NCBI GenBank assembly: GCA_037074705.1
Contig: CM073590.1
Span: 46,350,395-46,414,394, forward strand
Reading direction: 5' to 3'
DNA: 64,000 nucleotides
From: Zhengitettix transpicula
Taxonomy: Eukaryota; Arthropoda; Insecta; Orthoptera; Tetrigidae
Under the pieces are notes generated by a model. That model saw only the letters and a program-made list of their open reading frames with translations. It was not told the origin of the DNA and searched no databases. Below are positions 40,445 through 56,950 of the stretch, piece by piece; within the stretch, counting starts at the first letter, position 1, and every line of letters begins with the position of its first letter. The translations under genes were made by a program, and so were the position numbers.

Positions 40445-40815
40445 CATATACCACTCTTTTTATTAGGGTAACAGGCTACATCAGGGTAATCCACATGGTG
40501 GCAACTCCCCTTTAATAGCATACGAAGGGATTTGAAAGGGGGGATGCGGAAGGGTAGAGGAAGGTAGCCAAGGGTTCACAAGTGCCCCCGGGCTATAGTT
40601 TAATAAGGAAGGAAACCATAGAAAACCTGCATCAGGTAGTTCGGGTATTGGGTACTTGTACCGCGCCCTTCCGATAGCGGAAGAGGGGTTTGCTGTGGGA
40701 ACGCAACATTCCCTTTTCCGTGCTTCGACCAGATTAAGAGGCAGTTGGACGAATGTTCCATTGAGAACAGCGAACAACTCTTACCGTATGCCCAAGATCT
40801 GTGACCGCGTAACAT
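40445..40815 (+). mobile_element. Interspersed repeat family, copy 4
   Basis: A head-to-tail neighbour of copy 3: CTTTTTATTAGGGTAACAGG, TAATCCACATGGTGGCAACT, CCGGGCTATAGTTTAATAA, CATCAGGTAGTTCGGGTATT, GAATGTTCCATTGAGAACAG. A frame overlapping it (40656-41000) has no homology I recognise and is not called. Confidence 0.7.
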
Positions 40816-41112
40816 ACACCACTCAAACTGACCGAGGTGCTTCGGCTAGTGGGAACCTTAGTTCGAAAACGGAGAGAGGAAAAGGCATGCCCATAGGTAC
40901 CCTTCCTTCACAGGGCATAGCCCCGATGCGTTCTCAGAACTACCCGCGAGTCGTTGTGATCGTTAGATTCCTTCCAGGCCGTTCAGAGGTAAACAAATAG
41001 AAACGACTCAATTTCTTCTCGACCAGTTATTGGAGTAAACTGAAGTGAAATGTATTTTCATTGTGAATTTTTATCTGCATCCCATGACTTATTCATTAAA
41101 AATAAATAAAAT

Positions 41113-41917
41113 CTAATAAGAAGTATTTAATAAATGTGAGTTTAGAAAATTATTTTTCTGTACGACACAGAATTGAAGGAATCCCATCCTACATATTTCA
41201 CCAGCCGTTAAATTTTCCGTTTGCTTTTGTACGTACATAGTTTTTGTATTAATTTTTACTTTTGTTGTGACTTCAGATGTTTTAATTTCGGTGTTGGTTG
41301 CAGCTTTCATCATAAGTAAAAATTCATCGGCTTTATAGATATCGGGATTGGGTGAATAAAATTGTTCACTCAACTTACCTTGAAAACTTTCACATTCTTA
41401 GGTTGTCCGTTCTAGAGTGGCTGAAAATTCCGCCCTTAGGGTTGGAAGAAATTGAGAAGTTTCGTCGATGTAAAAATAATCGCAGAAGAGGCTAAGTTTT
41501 GCGTATGTGGCTTTTTTGACATAAAATCTTCAGTAAACCACACTTCAAGTTCCTCCGGCTTCAAGGAGGCCGTACAGATAATGTAAAAACAGACCAGTTT
41601 CTGATGTTTCGATAGACAGTTGCTAGTCCTAGGGCTTGAATCTTCCTCCATCAGCACAAGGTTAAGTGAAATTTGCATACCTGGAGGTCACTCAACTTCT
41701 GTTGTATAGTGTTCAAAATATAAAAAAAAATAGCACGTGCATAGAAATATACATTTCCTTCCTCACACTTTTTACGTAACATGTTTAAAATTACTACATA
41801 AGACGCAACTCGTTTATCAGCAAGTGTTCCTTGTTGCTTACGGTTGGGAGCTGACCGGCTCTTACAAATACGACGGGAAGGAATCGGGCTGAACAACGTC
41901 CAAATCATTACAGACAT
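41113..41917 (-). pseudogene. MULE-type transposase remnant (inverted right copy)
   Basis: This is the minus-strand counterpart of 311-1101. It includes MSVMIWTLFSPIPSRR (41917), KCEEGNVYFYARAIFF, the central SLKPEELEVWFTEDFMSKKP (near 41540), and YSPNPDIYKADEFLLMM (near 41350), broken into three frames. Nucleotide similarity to 8-1147 extends from 41048 to about 42235. Both copies are defective by different stops, so neither encodes a working transposase. Confidence 0.55.
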
Positions 41918-42235
41918 TTCCTATTCCTATTCACAAGATTTCATAAACAAATATGTTTAAAAAATGATTATTGAAAAATAATGTCCACATATCCAGTATA
42001 ATCAGATCCTACCAAAGAATTAACATGTCACTTTTTTATACCGTTCTACTAACATTTACACAATTCATTATCGCAACCATTCAGATCTTATAATATTCAG
42101 CTTATCAAGAAATACATCCATAATTTATCCAACATTATAGAAAATTTAAAAGGATATGTAAATAAAAAAATAAAAATTCATAACTTAGTTCTCAAATTAC
42201 AATTCAGTGATAAACAGAATTTCCATTATAAGTAG

Positions 42236-43723
42236 GAGTTGAAAAGAAAGAGATAATATTATTTTCCATTTCCAAAAAACGTTTTAGACACCAACCTACT
42301 TTAATCTGTGGATAATTAGCAAATATTAATATCTAAATTTAATGTAATTTAGTCTCCAAAATGCTACACAATAAGAATAATGCAATTTTTTGAATGTTAA
42401 AACGTACACTGGTTTAATAAGTAATGTTTATAATATTTCGATCCAGTATAAGTAATCTACAAACCTTTTATACTATCTTCGTTATTTCTACTCTTTTTAG
42501 AATTTTAGACTATCAACAAATAACATTGTACAATTATATCTATATTTTTTTAATATCGTTATTGTAAACTTGATGAAGGTCCACATTATAACTACAACAT
42601 GACGTAAAACTAAATTAATTCAAAAGATTATTTTTTAATTGCAAGTTTTGTGCATATAATAAGAAATTAGTATTATTAGATCATATTCCATTGATACTAT
42701 GGAGAAGCTGAGTTTCAAGATCGTGGAATTATTTTTACATAAAATATAATACTACAATATTTTGATTATTTATGAAACCCTATAAATAAAATTAACGTGT
42801 CTTGAATGTTCCGTAATTTATCTTGTTTTGAAATATGGCCTATTGATGAAACGGACTTTATATTTTATATTTACTTTACGGTTCTTAAATTCAAGTCAAT
42901 TCAAAAGTTCCGACAGGTAAAGAATATTTAAATTTTCAATATTTCGTTTACCAACTGAGGTTCTTTCAAAAATGTATGCTGGGAATATTGATTGATTAAT
43001 ACCAATCAAACGAATTGAACTCGTTTTAGAGCATGTTTAGTTATCAATCAAATTTTTGTATTAAGTGTAGTATTTACGGATTATTAAAATGAAAATCTAT
43101 TGTCAAAAAATATCCACTTACTGGTAGGACATATATTCGGACTGTATTATTAAAGTGTAACATCTGACACTTTCAAAACAGTAATTACTGTTGCCATTCT
43201 TCTGGTTTGTATCAGTTTTTTATTTCATACACTTGAGATTTTCGTTCCATAGCATTTTCGTTTAACTTATTAATGCTTTCTTACTAAACAGAATAACTGG
43301 GAGACTCATTCAAGAGAGGAACTATAAGTTGTAAGTTGGAAATTTTGATAAAACTCTGTAACTCCTCAACGATAACTATTTGAAGGGAATCTATATTAAT
43401 CGGAAATAGACAATGATTAATATTTATTGACAATTTTGGAATAACGTGGGAGTTGATATTAATATTAACAGACTGGATCTCCTTCGGCTTCATTTTAATC
43501 TCAGGGTCTTATTCATTTTCTAAACACACACAGAAATCCTACGCTACTCCTCTCAGGGGGCACAAGTAGTTTGGTGAATCAAGTGTGGCACCCAAAATCT
43601 GATTAGCCAAGTATTTAGCTTCACTTCTACACGAATATAGTCCTTTTATCAGCAGGGCTACCTTCCATCACTAAACTCGTACTTTTCTCTACAGCTGCCT
43701 TCAACAATTACGAACCACAACAC
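42236..43723. other. AT-rich spacer before duplication copy B
   Basis: No counterpart in copy A, where the MULE remnant directly abuts the duplication unit. A minus-strand frame at 43493-43284 and a CTCAGGGTCTTATTCATTTT segment at 43500 echo the LTR family, with GGCACCCAAAATCTGATTAG nearby. This suggests weak retroelement debris. No gene seen. Confidence 0.4.
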
Positions 43724-44340
43724 CTTCCCGCCAAAGCCACAACCATCCCTCGATCAGCTTTCCAGGAAAAGCGACGCATTTTCAGTAAAGCCTATAGTAA
43801 ATTTTACTCTGACTGTTGTTGGAAGTTTTCGTTGTCCTTAAAAACTTTCAACGAAAACTGCCTACGAATATTCACTACTTTCTGTTGTTGTCAGTGGTTT
43901 TCTTTATCAATAAGCATTTCCATTCTCTAGTTTCGCAATTCATCTTGCTATATCTTCGCCTTTGACCTGTCGCAAAAATACAATCTAGGAAATGGAAAAC
44001 CCGACACTGTCTCCTTTTGTTCCCAAAAAAATTCAATTCCAAGTGTACTTTAATTTCATGTCTTCGTTACTGGTTCATTCTGATTTCCTAAAATTTATTC
44101 ATGCATACATTCATTACCATAAATGTAAAAAAATATGTTTTATCCAGAAATGATATTTACTTGGATACAAATCGCATAATTGTCACTGTTACGATAATTA
44201 TGATAAACCGGTTGTTTCGCGTATTTTTCAGAAATTACCATGTCAGCAGATTATTTGTCACATTCGGTGGCACGTTAAGATAAGTTTCTGTGTATCCCAT
44301 TAAATTTACAGTTTGTCCTCGTTGCATTAACTTACTGCAA

Positions 44341-44412
44341 TACATATAAGCGGCTTCCTTGACTCATCGCTAGTTCAATTGAAACTTCTACAGAGCACTG
44401 CAACTCTAAATG
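44341..44412 (+). promoter_or_regulatory. Predicted promoter and non-coding first exon of GMC copy B
   Basis: TATAAG at 44345-44350 is followed by the same start-region sequence and the same exon end, CTCTAAAT, before the donor GTAAGTG at 44412. The matching acceptor (CCGGTGAAG) is at 48493-48501, just before CGCCATGG. It is practically identical to 2270-2341, so copy B carries its own promoter. Confidence 0.6.
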
Positions 44413-45159
44413 TAAGTGATTGTAAATATTTCACATAAGGAAGCAATAAAGGGCAAGTAATGCGTGAACACTGTCACACTGTCTTTCGCAAGAAGAAATG
44501 ATTTCCCATTAGTTATGTTTGCTAATTTGAAGGGGTATTTTATGAGGTATTTCAGTATATGTAAACATAGGATGGAAATAATTTGTGAATATCTAATTCA
44601 GTGACTTGATTTCCCTACCTAATGATTTCGAAGTTGCATGTCGACAGACCACAGTTTAGGCATCAACAGATTTCTTGACGAGTAAGAAGTGTCGAATGGT
44701 CGATGTGAAAAGAAATTAATAAATATATGTTTGAAGAATTTAACATTATTAATAATTTATTACTATTCAAAATAACTGGGAAACTTTCATTTAAGTGAGA
44801 CAAATATGTTAACTGTAAATTTAATAAAACGCACATAAAAGGAAATTGAACTTGTTTAACATACATACATACATACGAACGTACATACATACTTAATGAG
44901 CATTTATTTGTCATGAAAATGTTGGTAACATAAAATTAACCTCAAAATTATCACTGAACTTCACAAACAGTATACTTTTTGTGAATCCTGACGAATTTGA
45001 TTCTCGCAGATCTCAAAAATTGGTCTATAACACTGTTATGGATTTTCCTATGGAAATCGAAAAATCATAAAAGAATAAATATATTGTCTTCATACATATT
45101 TTATTTCATAAAATGAAAATATTTTTGACTCTCATAAGATATGGCAAATAATTTTGTTT

Positions 45160-45730
45160 TTTAAGCTACCAGGATTATTTTTGACACTCTTAAGGTAGGT
45201 GAAGAAATTTTTATTCTCTTAGGGCCCCGGAAATGTAATTAACTCGCTTAAGTAAGTGCGTGTATTTTTTGCTGTATTAGGGTACCGAGAATATTTTTGA
45301 CTCTCTCAATGCACCGAGAGTATTTGTTACGCTCTTAAGATACCAAGTGTATTTTTGTTAATATATGGGAGTAATTTAGATTCTCTTCAAGTACCGGGAG
45401 TATAATTTACTTCTTTAAGGATCTGGAAAAAGTTTTCATTTACTTGAGATACGGTAAGTATCTATTAGGAATCCGGGAATATTTTTGTATCTTTAGAGTC
45501 CTGAGGGTACTTCTTTACATTTTTTTAAGGGTCCCGGATTTTTCTTACTCTATTGGGGTTCTAAGCGTATTTTTCATTCTCGAAGCTCCGGCAGTAAGGT
45601 ACCGGAAATATTTTACTTTTTTGAAGTACGTAGATTATTTTTTCTTTTTTAAGGTATTTCAGACTTCTTATCGTACTGGGAGTATTTTAGTAATTTTTTT
45701 AGGGAACGGAGGGAGTTTTAGCTGATATCA
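45160..45730 (+). repeat. Degenerate 29-bp minisatellite in GMC copy B intron 1
   Basis: Same unit as 3978-4470, with roughly four more copies (for example AATCCGGGAATATTTTTGTA, TACCGGAAATATTTTAC and TACTGGGAGTATTTTAG). The extra units lie near 45460-45500 and 45590-45700. Chance frames run through part of it. Confidence 0.8.
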
Positions 45731-47980
45731 GTGTATCGGAAATATTTTGGGCATTATTAGGTATTTGTGATAGTCTCAAGTTGACTTAACACGGTTAAGG
45801 TACAGTGTTTCGACATACCGGTTATGATGAAATTAATATTCCTTATGCATATGTGGGTTAAAGCACTTCTTGACTACTAGATTAATGAATAATTTAATAC
45901 CTTTTTGAACTTATATAAATAAATACCTGAAAAATGCCAGAAATGATTGTATTATTGGTTAATAAAAAAATCATTTCAAAATTTATCACACGAAAGTGAT
46001 TTTAGTCACCACCACGCAGCAATGCTGAATAATGTTTGAAGACGCCATTTGTTCATTTTAAACCAAATTTATCACGAAGTCGTTTATTCACGTCTGCTTG
46101 GATCTACGTAACATAGAAAAATTATAAATTCTATTTATAATTGAATTGTTATTGAACTTCTTATTATTTTCTTAACAGCTTCCTCGATATATAAATAAAT
46201 GAAATGGTGGTAAATTACATCAGTTTCCTATACATTCTTAGAAATGTTTTCTGTTTTCCTTTTCCATTTTTATTAATGCTCTCTATTCTAGGGATTATAA
46301 AATTATTCCATCTCCGTATTTCAGTCTAATTTCTTGAAATTATAGAATGTTATTTCGTTTAGAAACACTGTTTACAGATTTTCATAGCCACAACTATATC
46401 CATATTGATTCTAATATGGCGTACAAGGTCAAAAAGCACCATTCCTTAAACCAATTTGTATGCGTGATTAAATTGCTCAATTTAAAATGGACATTGTTTT
46501 CGTTTGGTATTAGTCGTAGAAAGCGATCATCTCGAAGGAACACATTTCGCCCTTGACTCGACACCTATAAAAGTGGTAACTTCGTTTAATCCGTGACTTT
46601 ATTGAAGATCACAACAGGACTGAGAATCTACTTGATTTAGCATGTCCAGAAATTAGATTTTCCAGCCGAGAAACACTGACCCTAGATCTAACGTAGAGTC
46701 GGAAAGGGGGCTTTAAACTCTACAGATCTTGTCGAGTGGCGTGAGAAAACATAAATAACGAAATTGTAATGGGTCCCCACTTCAATGACTTATAATTTCG
46801 AAGAACGGTGTTTTCAAAATACCTGGGCGTGGTGTATAAATAGACAATTCGAGGAAACGTACAAATAAGTTATTTCATGGAGAATGCTCAAAAAGGCAGA
46901 GAGACAAAATGAGCTTAATAATCAGTCAGAGATTGGATCATAGTTGTTAATAAGTCGAGGAACGACGCAAACACTATCAAGTGTTTAAGTGAAATTGAAT
47001 CGTAATAAATAAACAGTAATACGATAGTCAGGAGTAATATGATAATACATTTACAGAATGTCGGCCACCACTTTTACGATCCGGTCTGCATAGAGGCAAA
47101 TGAAAATTGAAGATGAATTAAAACACATCATTTATTTAATTAATAATTACTGTTATATCTTTAACGTATTTTTAAAGTATATAATATTTTTGTAAGTTAC
47201 ATTGATTGTTTTTTAAACTTTGTATTTGTAATAGTTATTCTTTTCATGTAATCTTATATTATGACATATCCTATTTCCAATACCGAGGATTAATGAAATG
47301 AATAATAAGAGTTTTATAAACTTTTATATTTACCACACAGTTTTAATCACCAAACTCTGGAGTGAAATAACTAGTCGTGTCAAAGGAAAATGCACAGTGG
47401 AACACTTACCTGGAATTGTAATGGAAGTAGGCCACAGCTCACTTTAACACGAACTTTTGATACGGATAATTTCTAGTGTAAAAACTCTTCTGAAAACATT
47501 TACGTAAGGAAATATATTAAGTTACGTTCTGCATATTCTGATCATAAAGAATCATATCCTTAAAAGATAATAAATTGTAAGTGATGGATGTGAAGAAAAG
47601 ACCTTGTTGCTTGTCTGCATATTTCGCTCGTAAAAATATATTTAATATTTTTAAGAATTATAATCACATTGCCTCCTGCTGACGATACTCACCTCCATCT
47701 TCATTCTCCTACTCCAGATCTCACATGACATGCTGTTTCTAGCGACCTATACTCAAACTAAATATTAACGTTGAACAAAAAAGGATAATTTAGTTGAGCT
47801 TGAAGTTTTGTAAAATATTTTTATAATATTATATTGAATATTTAAATCGCAATTAATGGAAAATTTCTAATACATAAATATTATTAACTTATTATGAGAT
47901 GTTTCATATCCAAAATTTCATGCAAGGTGTTACTCGTTGATGTCATCTGAATGATTCACATAAAAGTACTACCAACGCAA

Positions 47981-47982
<2 letters not shown>

Positions 47983-48015
<33 letters not shown>
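47983..48015. repeat. (TA)n microsatellite in GMC copy B intron 1
   Basis: The simple TA tract following ACCAACGCAATGC. It corresponds to the hairpin and TA tract at 6686-6818 in copy A, without the second arm. Confidence 0.85.
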
Positions 48016-48017
<2 letters not shown>

Positions 48018-48499
48018 GAATCTTTAAACAATTATCTCAAGAACAGTTACAGCGCTTTATAAAATTTTGCAAACTTACCACGTTTATGTGCATACCCATG
48101 ACTCTAGTAAATTATATACCTCGTTTGTATACATTCATATTTTTCAAGTATTGGAAGAGTTCATTGTTAAGCCATCAATAACTTAATATTTTGTTTGTCA
48201 TCGTCGTCAGCAATCAGCGGTTTAATCGCTGTTGGTACCCTGCGATAACGGAGTAATTCTTCTGCAACTTAATATTTATTCCAAAAAAAAATATTCCACC
48301 AATATTTGTATACAACTTTTTTATACAACAAACATATAAGAGATGTAGTTTGTATCACAAATGTAGAATTAAAGAACCCAAAATACATTATGTATGTGGT
48401 TTTTAATATTTTAATATTTTATACAATATTAAGTAATAAATGCACTATAAGATATGACAAGTTCCAACTACATTTACAAATATGTGTTTCTTCCGGTGA

Positions 48500-53346
<4,847 letters not shown>

Positions 53347-53428
53347 CTATACCTCATGAAAACTATTACTATTCAGTTAATGTGCATATCAGTGGAAGGA
53401 GCAAGAATATATTTTCATGCTACACTTG

Positions 53429-54527
53429 AGTAGCTTGAGAATCACTGGCTTCCCAGATATTCAAAGATGGTGTCACAACATTGCAAAGTAACAAACATTT
53501 CAAATTTTCACATGCATAAGTATTCTTCAGGAGAGAGTTGTGTACCTCATGTGGGTTCACCAGCAACGAAATAAGCAATGCCTGAGTTGTAGTCTGTGAC
53601 ATCATTTATGATTATGAATTTTCCTAACTTCTTTTTAATATTGACTTATTCTACAACTATTGCATTACTTCATTATGGTACGTTTGCGATTTGTTATCCA
53701 GATTTGTTTTAAAAAACACTAAGACATGTATGAATTAGTAATCATCTATCATATCAGTTCTATGATGTGTGTATTCATATTTTCTCCCCCAAATAACAGT
53801 ATATTTATCACATTGCCTAACCATTGAATATTTATAAGATTTGTATACTATAACTGCTGTCTCCCTACTATTTCTTCCTACTGCTGTTATAATATTCACT
53901 ACCACAGAGTAAAGTTGACTTAACTATTCTTATGTGAAACTCTCCCACACTATAACATAATAATTTATTTATTTTTTGCTTACTTCGAGAACTCCACATC
54001 ACAATTATATTTCTATAAAAGGAGGAATAGAAATTATATTTACCACAGAAATCATTTATTATGTAATTTATATGTTTACATGTTAAAAATTATGATGATT
54101 CTTAGAAAAATGTTTTAGGTAATATTTTTTAAAAACTAGGTACAAAAATAAAAATTGAATTAAAACATATATTTTGCTAGTATTCACTATATACATAGAT
54201 ATTTTGTACTTATTTATTGTAATATTTTTATAACGTACAATATCATATAATGCAATGTACATTCAATTTTCTCAGTCAAGAATAGAAAGTCTGTTAATAA
54301 TCATAAAATCTTATTGAATATATGTTTTTAATTTTATAATACCCTGTAATAATATTAATAAGAAATACTATCCATTTTACTCTAAGATTATATGTTAAAT
54401 TAGCAGATTATTTAAAGCATTTTAATGAAATGATGTGTATTAGCAAATTTTGAAGCACTTATTAATTTAAGGTATTCCAAATAATGAATGATGCATAAAT
54501 GTCTAACTTTTTACTCTAGTCTTATTT
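53429..54527. other. AT-rich spacer between GMC copy B and the small minus-strand gene
   Basis: No supported frame. The two genes converge, so the 3' end of copy B and the 3' untranslated region of the minus-strand gene must both lie here. The duplication ends near 53428. Confidence 0.5.
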
Positions 54528-55716
54528 CTAACCAAAAATTGAATCTAGAGCCCAGTGAGGTTTGCTATGTCCAGGGTATATGTAATGGTGGTGGTAGTGA
54601 TGAATTTCAGCCTTCTTTTCCTTGTCTTTCTTCTTAAACCAACTGTGTAACCACCTGAAAGTTAAAGGATCTTTTGTTTTATTAAATAATAAAAATCAAT
54701 TAAAGATAAATATATTTCTGCATATAAGATATGTCTCATATCACAACACAAAAATAGCAATATCATTGTATCATTGCAAAGTATTTAATAATAAAACACA
54801 ACTGGATACAATACATTTAAAAATAAAATTTTATTGTATCACATCTCAAATTTTAATCAGGAATGATGGTTTACCTTCTTTCTCTATGATGAGCAACTGA
54901 CAGGTCATTTGATATCACTGGTTGACATATGGTTGTTATACAACTTAGAAGAATCATAAAGCAAACCACCTAGAAAAACAGAATAAGTAAACATGTAGAA
55001 AAGAAAAGGTTATTCATCCTCATAATATTTTTTTCAGTTATCAGTCCTCAGACTTGTTTGATGAAAGTTCTCGATGGAGAAACATTTTTCTAGTGTTAAG
55101 AAATTTTTGTGGTTGTGGTTTCCTGTTGCCATATGCCACTACGAATATGAGTGAAACCTAATGCTGTACTCAACCATAAAAATGTGGCAGCACGAGCCTT
55201 GCAATGGGCTTGGTGATTATTCTGAACACACACCAACTTCCATGTCATCACTTAGACAGCAACAGTTTCATTACCAACCAAAATGTTTGAAATAAATATT
55301 TCTAAGTTATAGGAGACAAATAATACAAATAGTTTTCCATAATTAATTTTTTTTTAAAATCATACTTATGTAAGCTCTCTTTATTCTTGAATTAAATTTT
55401 TCTTTTGTTCATAGGATGGTTAATGGTTTTGAAATGATTTTTTTAAGAAAATAACCCTTTTGAATTCTTAAATTACCATATTGCAATGTTTTAAGTACTA
55501 AGAAATTAGTGTAAAATTTCACATTTTTGAACAAAACTTTTACATTTTTATGGAAAAATTAGCATTAACTCTTGAATAACTGTAACTATCATCTGAACAG
55601 TAAAGGGAGATTGAGATTGGCTGACTTACATTAAAACGATAGTTGATGTCCTCAGGACAGAACCAGACTGCACACTGTGCTAGGCAGCCAACATTGACAC
55701 CTGACCACAATTTCAT
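54528..55716 (-). CDS. Small spliced gene for a Lys/His-rich secreted-looking peptide
   Basis: Three minus-strand exons with consensus splice sites join in frame: 55716-55630 (donor GTAAGTCAG), 54969-54875 (acceptor TTTTTCTAG, donor GTAAAC) and 54654-54528 (acceptor ACTTTCAG, stop TAG). The joined product is about 102 residues. Exon 2 holds the hydrophobic segment VVCFMILLSCITTICQ, a likely signal sequence; an alternative start is the Met at 54957, giving a cleaner secretory precursor of about 69 residues. A basic step, HHRERRW, precedes a cationic stretch (WFKKKDKEKKAEI), then HHYHHHYIYPGHSKPH, and the end ALDSIFG. The tail could bind metal; an antimicrobial, cuticular or neuropeptide role is only guesswork. 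Exon 1 could be untranslated or repeat-derived. Family not recognised. Confidence 0.55.
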
Positions 55717-55821
55717 GTAAATCTGTGCCAGTTCGACATTCAGGCCTACTGTTGTGACAGTTCAGGTTGTTGAATATTTGAATTACTATTTATTCCCGGC
55801 CTGATTGAACCAACCATTGAC

Positions 55822-55873
55822 TTAAGGTAAGTCAGCTGCTCTCTGTCCCTCTTTCCTATCTAAATGTGGTATA

Positions 55874-55927
<54 letters not shown>

Positions 55928-56076
55928 CTGCATTTAATATGATAAACGATGTTGGAGGATAGGCCCTTTTTGTTTCCTTTGATTTTGAAGGTTGCTGTTT
56001 GTGAAGAATTCTGATGGACGAGGATTTTGTGGAGGCTAGGAGGGAATTTGAAGACAACCATGGGCCAGTAGGGCAT
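55822..56076 (-). mobile_element. Penelope-like element fragment (inverted, weak)
   Basis: The minus frame begins MPYWPMVVFKFPPSLHKIL, then VHQNSSQTATFK. It resembles the VFRRPPNLRDLLV-type segment that follows the reverse transcriptase in Penelope-like elements. The downstream part runs into a (TA)n tract at 55883-55921 that yields a meaningless Ile-Tyr run. The orientation is opposite to the reverse transcriptase remnant at 56270, so two pieces are inverted relative to one another. Low confidence. Confidence 0.35.
55883..55921. repeat. (TA)n microsatellite
   Basis: A simple TA tract preceded by GTATATGTG. Confidence 0.9.
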
Positions 56077-56269
56077 GTTTTTAATACATTTTGCTAAAAA
56101 TCCCCCAAATAGCCCAGAAAATCTTCACAGCAAAGCTCCTTTTGCCTTTATAAATTTAAAGAACCTTTCAAACTATCACCTCCAAAACTCTAAACTAATC
56201 ACCCTCTTCAAAGTTCCATATAACATCACCATCACATCTTAACTTCCCACCAAAAACTTTCAAATTTCC

Positions 56270-56790
56270 CAGTTTGTCCTTACCATTACTACTTACATCA
56301 CTTTTAATTCTTCTACAAAATTTTCCATCATATAAGTTGCATAGCCAGTGCACACAGATGGCCCCCTCCTATGCCATGGGACAACTGGAAAATTATCACT
56401 TAAATTCCTATCCATAATACCTTCAACCTGGTTACCATTAATAGATGATATCCTTATACTATGGACCCATGTGCTGATTCCCTTTCTGATTTCCTCCTAA
56501 ACCCTATTAAGTTCACGTGTAACCACTTCATTATAAACATCACCTTCCTTGATGTTGATGTACACCTGAGTTGTGGCCTAATTAGTCCACTTCAAACCAA
56601 CCCACACTTTACACTAACTTTCATTCACACCACATACAGTCATGCCATTAGGGGAGCCCATATTGGTTCAACCTGGAATATCAAATGCCTCAGAAAGAAT
56701 AAACACCAAGACCTCACCCAAAAAACAAATATCAGATTCCCTATTCAGTTTGCAACTACTTCAACCCACTCTTGACCAATATAAAAAATG
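56270..56790 (+). pseudogene. Penelope-like reverse transcriptase remnant
   Basis: Motifs follow in order but in shifted frames: QMAPSYAMGQLENY (56355-56396), like the RMAPSYANLFMG segment; WLPLIDDILILWTH (from 56429), with the palm-domain IDD at 56441-56449; and, in the next frame, SDFLLNPIKFT, INITFLDVDVHL, then FTLTFIHTTYSHAIRG (56482-56655). These parallel the IDDIF..W, ITFLD and H..H..RA segments of Penelope-like retroelement polymerases. Stops and at least one frameshift make it non-functional. The GIY-YIG endonuclease was not found downstream. Confidence 0.65.
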
Positions 56791-56950
56791 TTCACCACTC
56801 ATCACTATCTCCTTTAATATCCGCAAAAAATCATCTCCATTCTTCAACTCATTTTCAATGGACTGTATTCCTACCAGATATTTAAATCACACTTCTCACA
56901 ATAGTCAAATCAAAACACCAAATGAAGTAAGTAAGTATATTTTCGGTTAA

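Noticed and set aside
40656..41000. 114-codon plus-strand frame
   Set aside because: Overlaps the interspersed repeat on both strands (alternative frames are also open), with no motif or splice support.
43284..43493. 69-codon minus-strand frame, MKPKEIQSVNININ
   Set aside because: Low-complexity Ile/Asn composition beside LTR-like sequence; no support as a gene.
46347..46556. 69-codon frame ending FGISRRKRSSRRNTFRP in copy B
   Set aside because: Copy A has no equivalent start, and its sequence (5040-5230) is no better conserved than neighbouring intron DNA.
55860..56057. Frame with alternating Ile-Tyr residues
   Set aside because: A translation of a (TA)n microsatellite.
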